Shown in pieces: positions 1 through 13,100 of a stretch of DNA of 64,000 bases. Below the pieces are notes generated by a model, which was given only the letters and a program-made list of their open reading frames with translations, had not been told where the DNA came from and ran no database searches. Made by a program: the position numbers and the translations under genes. Positions within the stretch are counted from its first letter, which is position 1; each line of letters begins with the position of its first letter. Source of the stretch: Montifringilla adamsi (taxonomy: Eukaryota > Chordata > Aves > Passeriformes > Passeridae); assembly GCA_017590115.1 (NCBI GenBank), contig JAGGNK010008337.1, forward strand, positions 7,369,609 to 7,433,608, given 5' to 3'.

Positions 1-958
1 AAGAAGTGATATTTTAGTTCAAATAGCCAACCACCAAGCATTCCTCTAGCAAAAATTCAAATTTTGTGTGGTCTAGAGCTTAAATTCCACTCCAATAGTT
101 TTAGAATGAGCAAACCAAATAAAAAGAAACAATCCTCCATTCTCCAATACAGCAAGAGACACTTGGAACTGCTTTTGTGCAATGTTCACTTCAGTATCTG
201 CCAGAATTGGAGATGGAGGAAGGGAGATAGAAAATAAACAGAACTATTCTCCAAGCTCAGCCTCCATTGCTTCGCTTTTGGGAAGATCAGTGTTTCTCTT
301 CTCTCCCAGCTGAAAAGAGTCTTCTCCCAGGATAGCACAGAAGAGATATTTACAACTCTCTAAAAGTTTCTTGAGACTTCTCTTACTGAACTGAACTGTC
401 TCTCAGAGGAGAAAGCCACAGAGAGAAGCCAACAAATCTCCATTAACTCTTCCACTAGGAGAGGCCAAACCTCACTCTCGAACAAGCCAGTAACTCCACT
501 GCTATTTCTGTGCTACAGAAAACCACCTCCTTTGTAAAATTTGTCATGTTGGTTAATCCTTCACATGTGTTATTTCCAAAATGCACAATCAGAAAACTCG
601 GCATTGCCAGTTTTTAAATCCAGGCACCAGGTATGTACTAGAATTGCCTCTAAACTCAAACACACTGTTGGATAGTTCTTAGGAGAACTTAAATAATTAT
701 TTGATGGAAAAGTCCTCCTATAGTCCACACTGTATAACAACTCAAAGTGCTCACTGATAGATTTACTTAATTTTTAACATTGAATCATAGAACCTCAGTG
801 CTTATAAAACATATTCACTGGTGCAATAAAAATGGCAAGTAGCAATACTGGCATCTCAAATAACACTTTGCTTTAAAAAAGATGAAGCATCAAAACAGAG
901 CTGTGAGGTAAGAAAACAAAACAAGTCTGGACAAAAAATATTAATTGTAAGCTATTAC
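1..958 (-). other. TP53BP2 intron 9, partial
   Basis: Intronic sequence running off the left edge. I see no further ASPP2 exon in it on the minus strand and no recognisable repeat. Confidence 0.8.
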
Positions 959-1196
959 CTGCAGGAGCTTTAGCTTGTGAACTGTTCCCAGCTCTCATAT
1001 TGGGCAGTGTTTGTGTTTTCAGTGGCCCATCAGGTACCTGCAAAGCTTGTGTCCCATCTGAAAATGCTGGCTTCACCAAAAGCTCAGGTCTGGAAGCAAT
1101 ACGTGGCATAGTAGAGGACTGGATATAAGGACCTACTGCTGCCACTCGGCTTGGAGCAGAAGCCACCGGCTGTGGTAAATTCCCATCTGAAGAAAC
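959..1196 (-). CDS. TP53BP2: TP53BP2 coding exon 9 (residues 332-410)
   Basis: 238 nt, acceptor ..cccaag (a polypurine A-run lies just upstream on the plus strand), donor GTAATA. Encodes [18 protein letters not shown] to SSQAKAPAG. This Ser/Pro-rich, likely disordered part aligns with human ASPP2, with divergence near the end. It ends at phase 1. The next exon lies left of the window. Confidence 0.94.
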
Positions 1197-4100
1197 CTTG
1201 GGGGAAAAAAAAAAAAAAGAATAAAATATAAAGAATTTTATTCTGCAGTGTCCATTCACAGAGCTTAAAAAAGAAGTAAAAAAGAATAAAACAAGTAGCA
1301 AATGATACTCCAGTATAAAAAGTGTTTTTCTGAAACAGCTCTGAGAACTATAAAGCTGAGGTAGTAATAGCAAAAAAAAAAAAATCTAAAAATAAAATTC
1401 CACGACAACATAAGACTTCTTGTTTGTAAAGAGTAAGTAGGTTAACACTAATGTACCACGAAAAGGACTTTAATAATACAAGACTTCCACTACATATGGA
1501 TAAAGACAACAAGTCTAGCATCTCAACAGCCTTCCCCCCAAGCAAGTTTTTACTTCAGGCTGTACAGACAAGACACAGAATTAATGTTTTAGTTATGAAA
1601 TAGCCCCCACTTACTGGTACATTCTCTTTCTGTTGCAGAGCTGCCTTTTTCTTCCACAGCCGCTCGCGCAGCTCATTAACACGCTTATCCATGACTGCCA
1701 CCTCCAAGTTGCGCTTGTTCAAACACTCCCTCTGTTGCTGCAGCTTGGCATTCTGCTCCTGGTTCAGTTTGTTCCTCAACTGAATAAATTCACAAAGCAG
1801 TGAGGGAGGAGGGGAAAAACAACCAAAATAAAAACAAATTCACTTTCAGGATCGAGGACAGGAAACCGTTGGAAAGAGAAAAGCCTTCTAAAAAGTCAAG
1901 TCATGTTTTCCCTCTGGAGAAAACTTTGGTTAGTCTCCAAGTCTTACAGAAAGAAAAGGTACAGACAGAGTGTGCTCCTTCCCCTCTTTACCTTAAACCC
2001 AGCACAACTAACATTCCATCCTCAGCATGCAGGCCACCACACACAGCCCTGGCAGCAACAGGAGCAACGGGATTTCTTTCCAACAAGGTAAGAAACAACA
2101 CAACCAACTTTGAGCCCAGAAGAGCTGAGGGTCACAGGCTGGCCTCCCATTACCTGCAGCTCCTTGTAGAGGCGGTCGAGCTCAGCTACAGCCGACTGGT
2201 TGTCATGGTAACCATCAATCCTGCCGTTCTTCAGCATCTCCAGTTGCCTGGTGAGCTCCTCCACTTTGGACACGGCCAGCACCAGCTCGCGCTGCTTTTG
2301 CTGGAACAGGCTGTTCATCTGTTCAATCTCCTCCACTGCAAAGAAGGGCAGAGCACAATAGCTGCCCTGAGAAACAGCCCAGCGTGGGCTGCTTCCAAGG
2401 CAGCACTTAAGGAGACAGAGAGCGCCCTGCCGGCCTCAGAGCAGGGCTGCTCAGCCAAACCCACTGCCCTGTCACACCAGCCCTTCCTCTGAGCTCTGGC
2501 AAATGCAGGCTCACTAGAATGGTTATGGAAATTTGGTCTACTTAGAGCACTGACAGGGAGGGGAAGAGAACTTTTTTTTTTTTTTTTTAAACTTTCTGAA
2601 GTATTGAAACAAACAAAACCACAACGCCAGACTGAATTCATCTGGAGAAGCCTAAATTCACTGAATGCTGAATTCAGCAGGAAGATACTCACTTAACCAC
2701 AAGGCATATTTATGATACTTGGAACTCTGAATTTAGGTCATAAGAACTCAGTGACAAAACACCCAAGCTGTCATATTAAACAAAAGCTTCAGAGAGCTTT
2801 TTCGGGTCTATTACAAACATCTGTCATCAGCTGCTCCCACTGCTGAAACTGTTCTATTGTAGAATGAAGTTTAAGGAATCAGTAAGACGCAAGCAAGTAC
2901 CAAAATCAGACCTGCTGGGGATGGTGGAGGAAAACAGATTCACATGCTCCAAGATCTTCTATTATTCTACCATCCTTCCAAGCCTTAAAACATTAGTTTC
3001 TTTTGTGCAACAGAACCCAACCAGAAAAGGGACTCTCTGACAGAAAAACACTTCTGCTTTATCTGTCAACCAAAATGCTTCCTACTAAAACAATGTATTC
3101 ATGTTTTCAGTTGAGTCAGGCTGGAAAAAACAAGTTCTGTCTACAGAGAGGACGAAAAGGTAGGCAGAAGAATAAATATTTATTTCAGACTTAATGTTGC
3201 ATCAACATGCTGAACTATAAGCACCCAACCAGTACTGTAGCAAGCAAGACCCTGGTCAGATTCACATAACTAAAAAGCAAATATGCAGCAATTTGGCCAT
3301 TAGTTACCTCTTGCACAGAAGATAACTTGGGTACCAGGCTAAGCTTTGTTACAGGCCAAGAAAATAACACACTAAATGTGTAGGGTATTGACATCAAGAA
3401 TGGAAAAAGTTACTGTGGTTCACAAAGGTATTCAAGTAAGGAAAAAAACTACACTGTAATTAAAGAGCAGACATGCTAGGCTCAAAATACAAGGTGGCCT
3501 TACAGGATGTTTTAAAATATAGTAAGAAAATATATTTTGTTCTAGGTCAGTCATGAGTTTTCTTGGTAAATGCAAGATGTGAAATTGTTAAGATTACCAT
3601 CTCCTGGAATGCTATAAATAGCTCCTCTGAATCACTGAAATCACCAGAAATTTTTGACTCCTAAGAACTGCCTTTCATGAAAAATCCCAGGCTACCTTCC
3701 CTAAGCAGCAACTCACCTAATTTCCCATTGCTGAGTCTTTTTTGCTCCACATGACCTTTCAATGCTCTCACTTTCTTAAGTTTGGCTTCTTGATTCTCAG
3801 CAATTTCCTTTAATCTCTTCAGCTTTTCCTGTTCAGCAGCTTGCTGTTGCTGTCGCTGATCTTGCTGCTTCAGGAATTTCAGGCGCTGCTCCTGCAGTCA
3901 AGACAAAGATTTTGAAGTCTAAGAAAAATTTAAGCATTCATGGTTCAAGACATTTATTAATTTGTTTTAATCACTACTCAGCTCTTGAGCTACAAGAGCT
4001 AAGGACTATTTCCTCTTCCTTCTCCATGCTGCTTGTACTTTATGGATCTCTATCATATGTCACATTTTAAACAACTAAGTCATGCTGGAGAATATTAGAC

Positions 4101-7100
4101 ATTCTTTATGTAGAAGGTATTCCATAAATTATTGGTATTCTCCATTTCTATTTTATACTTCTACTAGTTCTGCTAAAACCTCCTTGAGATGAAGGAGGCT
4201 GCACACTAAACCTCTGAAAAGACACTGGTGTCCTGACATTGATCGCCACTATCACCACACAGATAATTCAAGACACTGGAAAACCTTTACAGTGAGATGG
4301 CCCTCATTTGAACAACAGATATCACCTTAATGGAGAGGATCCTTTGGCCTTTAGAGAGTAAAATAACATGTTATCAGTTTCTACATACACATGTCTAGTT
4401 TAGACTTAGAAGAAACCATGAGACCTCTAGATCATCTACAAAAAGTTCCTCTAAATCACTGGCCATTATACATGGCTCCCAGCTCTGGAGATGACAGGTT
4501 GCTCCAGGAGAGTAGAACTAGTGAGACTTTCTCAAGCATTCACTAAAATCCAAGACTACCACTACTTACTAACATTAGAAATCCACACTTCCTCCAAAAA
4601 AACCAAACCATAAAAGAAAAGAAAAAAAATCACCAGTCAGATTTAGAAAATGGGGATTCTTGTGCACTTGGAATAAAAAAGGCAGAGCAAAGAAGTGAGC
4701 CTGCCTTTTGCAGAAAACCAGGACCAGGCAACATCCTCAGTGTATGCACTACTTTAGAGTCACTCCCACGCAGGAAAATGTCACGAAAAAAAAAAAAAGA
4801 GATTACAGCTTGTGTCTAAAAAGAAAGTGTATTTTTCCTCCCTCAGAATCTATTTTTAATATTGCATCTGATTTCAGAAGGCAGGAAAGAGGCAATGGAA
4901 AGTCACTCTGAAGAGGCACCCAGTAAAGCAAGTTTGTTCCAGGCAGGCACTGAAATGAAAAATCCAGTGGGACACCCACAGGGCTACTCTTCTTCAAACC
5001 ACAGACAACAAACACCCAATGGGTAGCTACCTAGACTCAAACTCATATTTTTATTTTTTAAATCATTTACAGTAAAAATAGTGTTCCTATTTCTTGTCAC
5101 TACAGTGTTATTTATAAGACCAGGGTGTACTGCCATCACCTGTGAGTGAAACAGAAGCTGTGAAAGTTTAGACTCCTCATATATAAACACATCTCAGCTG
5201 GAACTGAGAAGAGAGCAAATTTTTTTTGTCAATTAAACAAGGCAGTGTGGATATTAATTGTGCTGCTACATTTCAGGTGAAACTTCTCATCACTTGGTTG
5301 ATGGACCAATTTCCTGCATCATAGTTGTTCTTACCACAAGCAGAAACAGTTTTATTGGCTATTTTGACAGGCCACAGTATCACTTAGCAGGTGCTGCAGA
5401 ACGATTACAAAGACATGGCTTGAAGCATTTCCCTGAGATACAATTATTGAGGGCCAAGGGAGCTGAACAAGGTACTAAACATACAGACACACACAGCTGA
5501 TCTCAAAGGGAGAGGGTGTGTGACACAGGAAAAGCACTGAGAGCAGATGCTCAGAGCAGCCTTCTTCCCCAGCAAAGCACATTCTGAAACCCATGGGAGC
5601 ACCCACCCAGACAGATGAGCCCTCTTCAAGACAGGCTCACATTTCACAATTCTCTGCCAAAAGCAGGATTTTTTGTTACATGTTCAAGGGTAATGTGTAC
5701 CAACAAGACTTAAACAAAACATGAGCTCTGTGCCACCATTATGCACATAAATTCAGAGTATTTTTTCCCCTACACAATTCAGGAGCACCTGAATTAGCTT
5801 TTCTGTTATTGTTCTGCAAGCATTTTATAAATCACAGTCCTAGGTTATTTTATCACATACAAGACACCTCTTCCAGCCAGCTGCCTCAGAAAACCAGGCA
5901 CACTGAACTCTTATCAGGAGAAGGCAAGATAGCATGACAGGACAGCAGACACAAAAGCGTTGTTCAGTGATCAGACTGGTGAATTGCTGGTCACCACACG
6001 GAGCACAAACAGAGCTGACAGAGCCACCAGGATGAATGACAATATATTAATGTTATGTGCCCTATCCTTTCAGTAAGCTAAATGGTCACTTCTATCACTG
6101 GCATCATTTGTATGTTTTACAACTGGATATTTGCATACATTGACTTTCAAATTTAAAAACAGGCAGCCAAAGAAAAGGAGCCCTCTGTTTAGAAGGGGTG
6201 AAAAAACCTCAACTCAATCCTCCCTCCACTTCACATGACTCTTACTACCTTTGTTTCTGGCTGTAAACAATCTAATTCCAAACTCACCTTGTTAGCCAGC
6301 ATTTGTTGTTGAGCCTCAATTTGTTGCTGTTGGCGTGATGCCATTTCCTGAAGTTCAGCCAGTGTCATATCCATCCTTGGTGCACTTACCTGTCAAAGAA
6401 AACCCAAAGCATGCTAAGTCTAGAATTTTTAATTTGGCTAACACTTAATAGAGCTACTGCAGAAAAGTATGATAAAAGTCTTTCAAAAAACCCCAACTGA
6501 ATAGCCAATAAAATAATTGGAGAGACACAGTATCTTCTTATGGTAAAACAAATAATTGTAAGCTCATATACATGTGTAGCCCAATCCAACAACTCACAGA
6601 AAATGACATCTTTTGGAACATGAATGTTTCTAGCAGCAAAATCCCAGCAGCATTTTAAAGAGGCATTTCAGAGCCCTTTATAATTCAGCTCAGCATGAAT
6701 CAGCTTTGACTGACTGAGCCCAGAATGCTCAGTATGTGGCAGCATGGATCTGTGCTCGTAGGTGTATCACTACAATCTGAAGCACTTCCACGTAAGCTGA
6801 AGAAAATAGAAAGTTTAAATATGGCTGGGCAGGAGGGAAAACACCACTCTCAAAGACAGCACTGTTACTGGTTGTCTGTTCAGATATGTCCTGAGTCTAG
6901 ATTCAATCTTACATCCATAATATTACAGAGCAAGAGTGGCAGACAATGGATTCAATGCTGAAACAGTAACTGATGTCAACTTGAAGTCTGGAGTTAAGGA
7001 TCTTCGACAAAACTGCAAGGGAAAAAACCCCAAACTGAAGTAATATGAGAAAAAAATTCTGATGAGAAAAGGAGAACTATGGTACATTTGTGGCTCTGAG

Positions 7101-10100
7101 ATCACCTGTACAAGCACAGCTGTGGCAGCCAACAGATCCTGGTGACATCCTGAAAACTGAAAGCCTGGATGGTAACTGCTAGAGGCTTTGTGTCTGTTTT
7201 AGAGCAGCCTCTCATTTCTTTCCATGGTACTATTTGCACCAGTATCTCCAAAGAGGGAAAGCCTCCATTTTCACTGTAATGGTAATTCTTCCAGAGGCCT
7301 GAGGGTGCTAAGTGTCACAATATGTTCACTCAATGCCATTTTGCTTTTCCTAGGAGATTATGAGGTTACTTCAAAAATTAGTCCCTTTGTCTGATTCAAT
7401 TCTCTCCAAGGTGCCATGTCATTACAGAACACGTCTCTCAAGGCCCCATTAGACTTTTGCACTGGCCATATGAGGCTGCTAAAGGGTGAGTGGGTCCTGC
7501 TGAGCACTCCTTGGCTCTCCAGTCAACCAATTAGTTCATGGATGGGAGTTACAGAGTCTCAGCTGATGGGATATTGCTGCCAGTGCACTGTCCTGGTAGC
7601 AATTGTCACTTGCTGGTCTTCAACTTGAAACAATCCCATAACGAAGGGGTCTTTTTGTGCCAGGCAGGGTGGACAACTGATCTTCTCTGTATTCACAGCA
7701 GCTACAGCTAAACCCCATCAGTACCCCTTAGGATCCTTGAAGTACCCTCTCCTGAGGTAACTGAAGCCAAGGGTACCAGGGCCCTCTGGGCCAGCCACAA
7801 TGGGGTGCTTTAGCCATTTGTCCCCTGTCAAACTCACCTCAGCCTCTATTACAGACAACACCTGGCATCCCCCAGTCACTCCAGAGACCCAGATGGGTTC
7901 TGCACTCGTGTGCCTTGATGGCACCAGTAACACACACCAGTTATCTACTACAGCTTTATACTTGTGTGGAACTGATGTGCCAGGCCATTGAATCCACACA
8001 GCCCAGTGTGCCCAGTCATCCCTTTCCTCCTCCTGGCCAAAGGCAAGGATCCTCTATTCCTATTCCTGTTCAGAGTAATCTGGCTGACCTTGGTGATGCC
8101 AGAGCAGAAGTCCCCTCACCAAGGTTAAAGGAGGGAATTTCAGTCCTTTTATGTCTGGGAGATCACTGACTGCCTTCTTGTCTCTCTGTGGAAACTACAC
8201 TGACAGCCTCCTTGGGTGACCTTTTCTGAACAGCTCTCTTCCCTCTCAGTTCATGGACATGGACTTTCAGCTTAGAGCTCACCATTCCACTGCCTCATGT
8301 CCTCCCCCTGCTCACACAGGAACAAGCAGGAACACGGCCTGTTCTTGGAGCTTCCCTTCCCTCTGACTGGGGCAGGAGAGGAGTGATCTCAAGCTGCCCC
8401 TAAAATCTGGGGTGCTGGCTGTAGGGATGTGGAAGCACCCAGATTCTTCTACATGTCAAAGCCAGGAGGATGCCACCTCCACAGGTGGTCTATCTATCTG
8501 CAGGTAAAACAGTACCACCAAGGTGCAGGAATATGATGCAGGAGCACTTTGAACCACCTTCCTCCACACGGCCACTGTGCAAGGGACATCCTCTGGATCT
8601 TTAGGAACATTGTCACTTTTTAGATCACTACAGATGACTTCCAGCACTGCTAATTCTCTCAAGTAGTGGATACCTTCATGCAGTGGTTCACTTTCCTTGG
8701 AATTTAGAGGATCTTCCTTAAATGGCTACCTTGCCCTCACACTTGAGAGGAGCCATGTCCAGAAACTGCAAACTGCTGTTTTCCAATTCCTCTTTCAATT
8801 TTCTGATCTCTGGCAAGGGATCCCAGCTGTTGGGCTTCATGACCTTCCAAGTGCTGACTGTCAGCCCCACTACCCTAGCACTGAAGCAGCCAGGCAGAAA
8901 TCTGCTCACGTGACTGGCAGCTGTAATCTTTTCACAAGTCTTGAAGTTCTGATGAGGTCAAGGACCAAGTAACTTTGTCTCCTGTTTGATTTCACTCACT
9001 CCTTGCAATTTTTTTTTTGAAGGACTGGCTTCTTTATCTGACTCCCACTCTCCCTAATTCTCCTTCTCCAAACCCCACAGGGTGCCAACAGTATTAGTTA
9101 ATATTATTAACAGTATTAAACAGCTTATATATGGATGAGCAAAGACCATGGGAGCCTGCATTTTAAAAGCATTCACATTAGTCTCAGGCAGGGAGAGGGA
9201 GGTGTATTCCCTCATCATCCCCACAAGACAGCTCCCCCAGTGTAACAAGGCCACCAGTGTGAGGGCAAAGCACAGAGCCATTGTTTATATTAATAATGTT
9301 CCCAAACTCTGAAAAACAGATAAGCAGTGCAGCTGACAAACTCTGTGTCCCACACAGGAGCTTGATTCTTGGCAACTACAAAGTATTTATGTACATATAT
9401 ATACATATATAAACTGCCTTTGTCTCACCCCAGTTCAGGGACCAGAAAGGACTGTAGCTAGTTGACCTCAGCTGGAAGCCAGGTGCTCACCAAGCTGCTC
9501 TACCACTCCCCTTCCCAGACAGAGCAGAGAGAATAAGCTGGAAAACAACTCCTAGGTTGAGAAAAGGCAGTTTACTAAAGCAAAGGCAAAAAAGTTTGTT
9601 CAAGCAAGCAAGGACAAAAATCAGTTTATTCTCTACCTATCAGAGAGCGATGTCCAGCCACTTCCCAGGAAACAGGGCTTCAGCACAGGAAGCAGTTGCT
9701 CCAGGAGGCAAACGTTGTAAAATAATAAATGTTCCCCTGTTCCTCCTCCTTGCCTTGGCTTTTGTATCTCAGCTGACGCCACATGCCAGGGAATATCCCT
9801 TTGGTCACTTTGGGTCAGCTGGTCTGGTTGTGTCCCCTCCCAGACCCTGCCCACTGCCAGCCCCTTGATGTGGGGGGAATGTTGAGACAGTGCTGATGCT
9901 GTGCCAGCCCTGCTCAGCAGTAGCCAAAACTCTGGAGTGTTATCAGCACCCTTCTGGCTGCCAATGCAAAGCACAGCGCTGGGAGGGCTGCTGTGGGAAA
10001 ACGACCTCCAGCTCAGCCATTGCATCCAGCACTTACCCCATTCTCTATTCTTCGATCACCAGGCACTTTGACACCATTTCTTTTGAAGGCTGGATCTTGA

Positions 10101-13100
10101 GACCTTTGTCCAGTCCCTAGAGAGAAACAGCCAAAGATGGTAAGGTAACATAAGATTTTTCTTATCCTTTGAGACATAGCTTTCAGTACAAAAGGAGAAT
10201 CAGAATAATCATTATAGTGTAGAATCCAAACACCTGTTCATATGTGTTTACAACCAAGATGAATTTAAGTGATGACACAACACATTTTCTGAAAAGATTT
10301 CTGTTCTACGTCAACTTTTAAAGTATAGTTCTGTTCAAAAATACAGACAAACAAAAACAGCTTAACCAATAGTGGGCTATTCCAGTATTTACCCTGTGGC
10401 AAACAGGCAGTCAGCCCTTACTAAATGTGCATTATAGATGCACAGTTTAAAAATAACATTTTTTTTCTTCTTCCTGGCAGTCATTGTGTCAGTAAAGCTG
10501 CTGCTTAACTAGAACTCTACTTTATTCCCATCAAATTATGTGCCAATAGTGCTCAGATGCCCAGTACCAATCTCACTGATTTCCCTGTAGAACATAAATA
10601 AGTGTACTACAGGACAAAGCCATGCCTGTTACTTTATTGCCCATTTATTCTTATTTCAAGACCCTATTTCTGTGAGACTAACTCAGAGTTCAAATACATT
10701 GCTTAGCAATGCTGTGGCCAATAAAATGACAATAATCATAATACTACAAGGACCCTGGACTTGAAAAAATATATTTTGACAACTAAACTGCTCTGTAAGA
10801 TCCTCAGCAGGTAGAAATGGCACAGCTTCAGCTTTTCATGCACTGATTCTATCACCAGTACACATTTCAAATATTGAGATACAGTCAGACATCTAAAATA
10901 TGCTGGGTACAATGCCACTTAACAAATTCAGTATTCCCAACACTGAGGAATATTACCAAGGACAAAAACAGAAAAGGGGGAGGAAGAAGAATCTGGCAGA
11001 TTGATTTAAAGGTAAAAGTGAAAGATTTTTCTGAAGAGACGAATGTGGGATACACACAAAACTCCTGAAAAGCTGAAAGTAATTTCCTTTACAGGTTTCA
11101 CATTCCAATTTACAATGAGAATTATATTCTCAGAGAACTTCATCATGCAGTTCACTTAATGTTATTCCTAAAACTAACACAAATGTGTAGGAGAAACTTT
11201 GAAGAGCTCTATCTTTGCCCAGTATGCCAAGTTTATCACCCTGGTAAAGTATTATCCAGGTGAATAATCACCCAAATCACAGAGTACATTACTGGGCAAC
11301 AGTTTGGTTACTATATCTAAAAGAGATCACCACAGATTTCAAGACATTTTGCTGGAGGAAATATATTTAACAAAGTATGCCCTTGGATGCTTTGGTGATA
11401 ACCAGCTCTAGAAAACCTGCAGAAATTTCAACTGGGATTTACTATTCCCAGATACAGCAAGGAAAGATGAAGCCTTTACAAAGACTAGCCAATAGTCAGA
11501 CAAAAAAAAAGGCTGTAACACCTACTGGCTATGAACATTAATAGATAACACACACGAGCTGTTTCCTTAACCTTGAAGAATGAAACAGAACTTGAACAGA
11601 TGAACCAGCTGAGATCAAGACCTACCAGCTTCCCGGCAGGGAGAGCGTTCATGGCGGAGAAAGAAACGCACCTCGCTCCTCTGCATTCCAAACCTCTGCA
11701 GAATATCCAGCATCCGTTCATTATCGGCTATGGGGCGCTCTGAAAAGGTAAAAAACAGTGAACTGCTACATCCCACCATAGCTTGGGCCCACAGCAAACC
11801 AAAAATATCTGTCCATCTTTCACCTGAACACTGTGAGTGCACAGGTGCAGTGAGTGCACACGCTTGCCCTCATCCAAGGGATTTCTACTTTTCTTTTATG
11901 AGAAAAGCCACTGCATCGCTCCTTGGTTCTGAAACTAAACCAATACCTCTGAATAGCAGCCCTGGAAAAGTCCATCCCTGAAGGGAAAAGCTGAGGCACA
12001 GCTCAAACAGGGAATTTAGAGCTTTCAGTTCTAGTGTCCTCATTTTCTATGTGCATATCACCTTACCCACTCACCAGCCCAGGAAATGTGCTGTTGTACC
12101 TCTCACTCCTCTTCTGTGGCACCTCAGACAAACTCATCCCTCAGCCACCCCCACCCCCTCCTCAAGGGCACTGCTGCCACCATTCCTGCAGGAACTCATT
12201 TACTTCCTAATTCCAAGGAGAATGAAGAGAGATACAAAGATAAACTCTCAGGGAAGAGGAATTCTTCTCTTAACGCTGGATGGCAGCCCTTGCATTCAAG
12301 CTCAGGCAGGAGCACTCAGCAGCCTGGAGAGGCTCCCTGGCAGAACCCAGCGGGCCTGATCCTCGGCGTGCCAGCACAGCTCCTGTCACTTCAAGTGTTC
12401 TCCCACAGCTCCTGTCAGACACAGATCCAGCTCATTGTCCTGGACAGCAAATTTCACGAACTTCAGACGAGATGCATTTTGAAAGCCCTACTTCTGATAA
12501 ACCTTGAAAAGCTGAACTACTTTGGATTCACAGCTCAAAGTTAAAAAAGGATCAGACAGTGAAAAGTGAGCCCAGTAAGAACTTGCCATTTCCTTTCAAA
12601 TAATTGTGATGAAAAAGTTACATGCAAAAATTCCACTGAATTTCTTTTCCTGCTTTTATCCCCAAGCTCAGGATGCAAGCATATAAGTAATTTTTAAGCC
12701 TTACTTGATGCCTTTTGATAATAGAAAAACCCAGTGTGAGTCTAAATCTACCACTACTCCTCCCTTTCTGTATTACCATTCTTTAAAAATTTACATATAT
12801 CACAAACAGGCATTGAAAGCCAGACTATAACTAGAATTTCTTATTGGCCTCTAAATCTTTACATAAAAGCAGCTTCTTTTGTTATTCTAGATGTTTTACC
12901 ATAAAGTTTTCTGCCTATTTTAAATGTGATGGCAACAGTGTGATCAATATATCACAGCAGTGAATTTACATAGCCAGGATACCGTCACAGTATCTTCTAA
13001 CAGCATTGGGGCTCATGATCATGTTGGACCCATTTGTCCTGGATGCCAGACAAGCAGAAGATATTGTTCCTAGCCTGAGAAATAAGACAAGCAAAGAATG

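Larger units (their letters stand above)
1780..6287 (-). other. TP53BP2 introns 5-7 (with exons 6 and 7 inside the span)
   Basis: Introns of 374 bp (1780-2153), 1381 bp (2336-3716) and 2396 bp (3892-6287). They contain only short A/T runs and unassigned unique sequence. I recognised no mobile element or extra coding exon. Confidence 0.7.
7330..10031 (-). mobile_element. Truncated endogenous retrovirus in TP53BP2 intron 4 (5' LTR plus internal remnant)
   Basis: The minus strand reads 5' LTR (about 10031-9453), then a primer-binding-like 18-mer (complement of 9427-9444, starting TGG, 8 nt inside the LTR edge), then degraded internal sequence down to about 7330. Within 7718-7999 the minus frame carries a retroviral-protease-like stretch with GVTGG and [13 protein letters not shown]. 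The expected D-T/S-G active site reads D-N-W, and the frame is interrupted, so the element is dead. Polymerase-like remnants follow to about 7330. I see no 3' LTR, so the copy is 3'-truncated. It lies in the same orientation as TP53BP2. Left limit and family are approximate; identification is by memory of avian LTR patterns, not a search. Confidence 0.8.
6390..10036 (-). other. TP53BP2 intron 4
   Basis: 3647 bp, of which about 2.7 kb is the retroviral remnant. The pre-insertion intron would have been about 0.95 kb. The stretch 6390-7330 shows nothing recognisable. Confidence 0.8.

Noticed and set aside
1800..2492. 230-codon plus-strand frame
   Set aside because: It is the antisense shadow of TP53BP2 exon 7 and its flanking introns, with no recognisable protein features.
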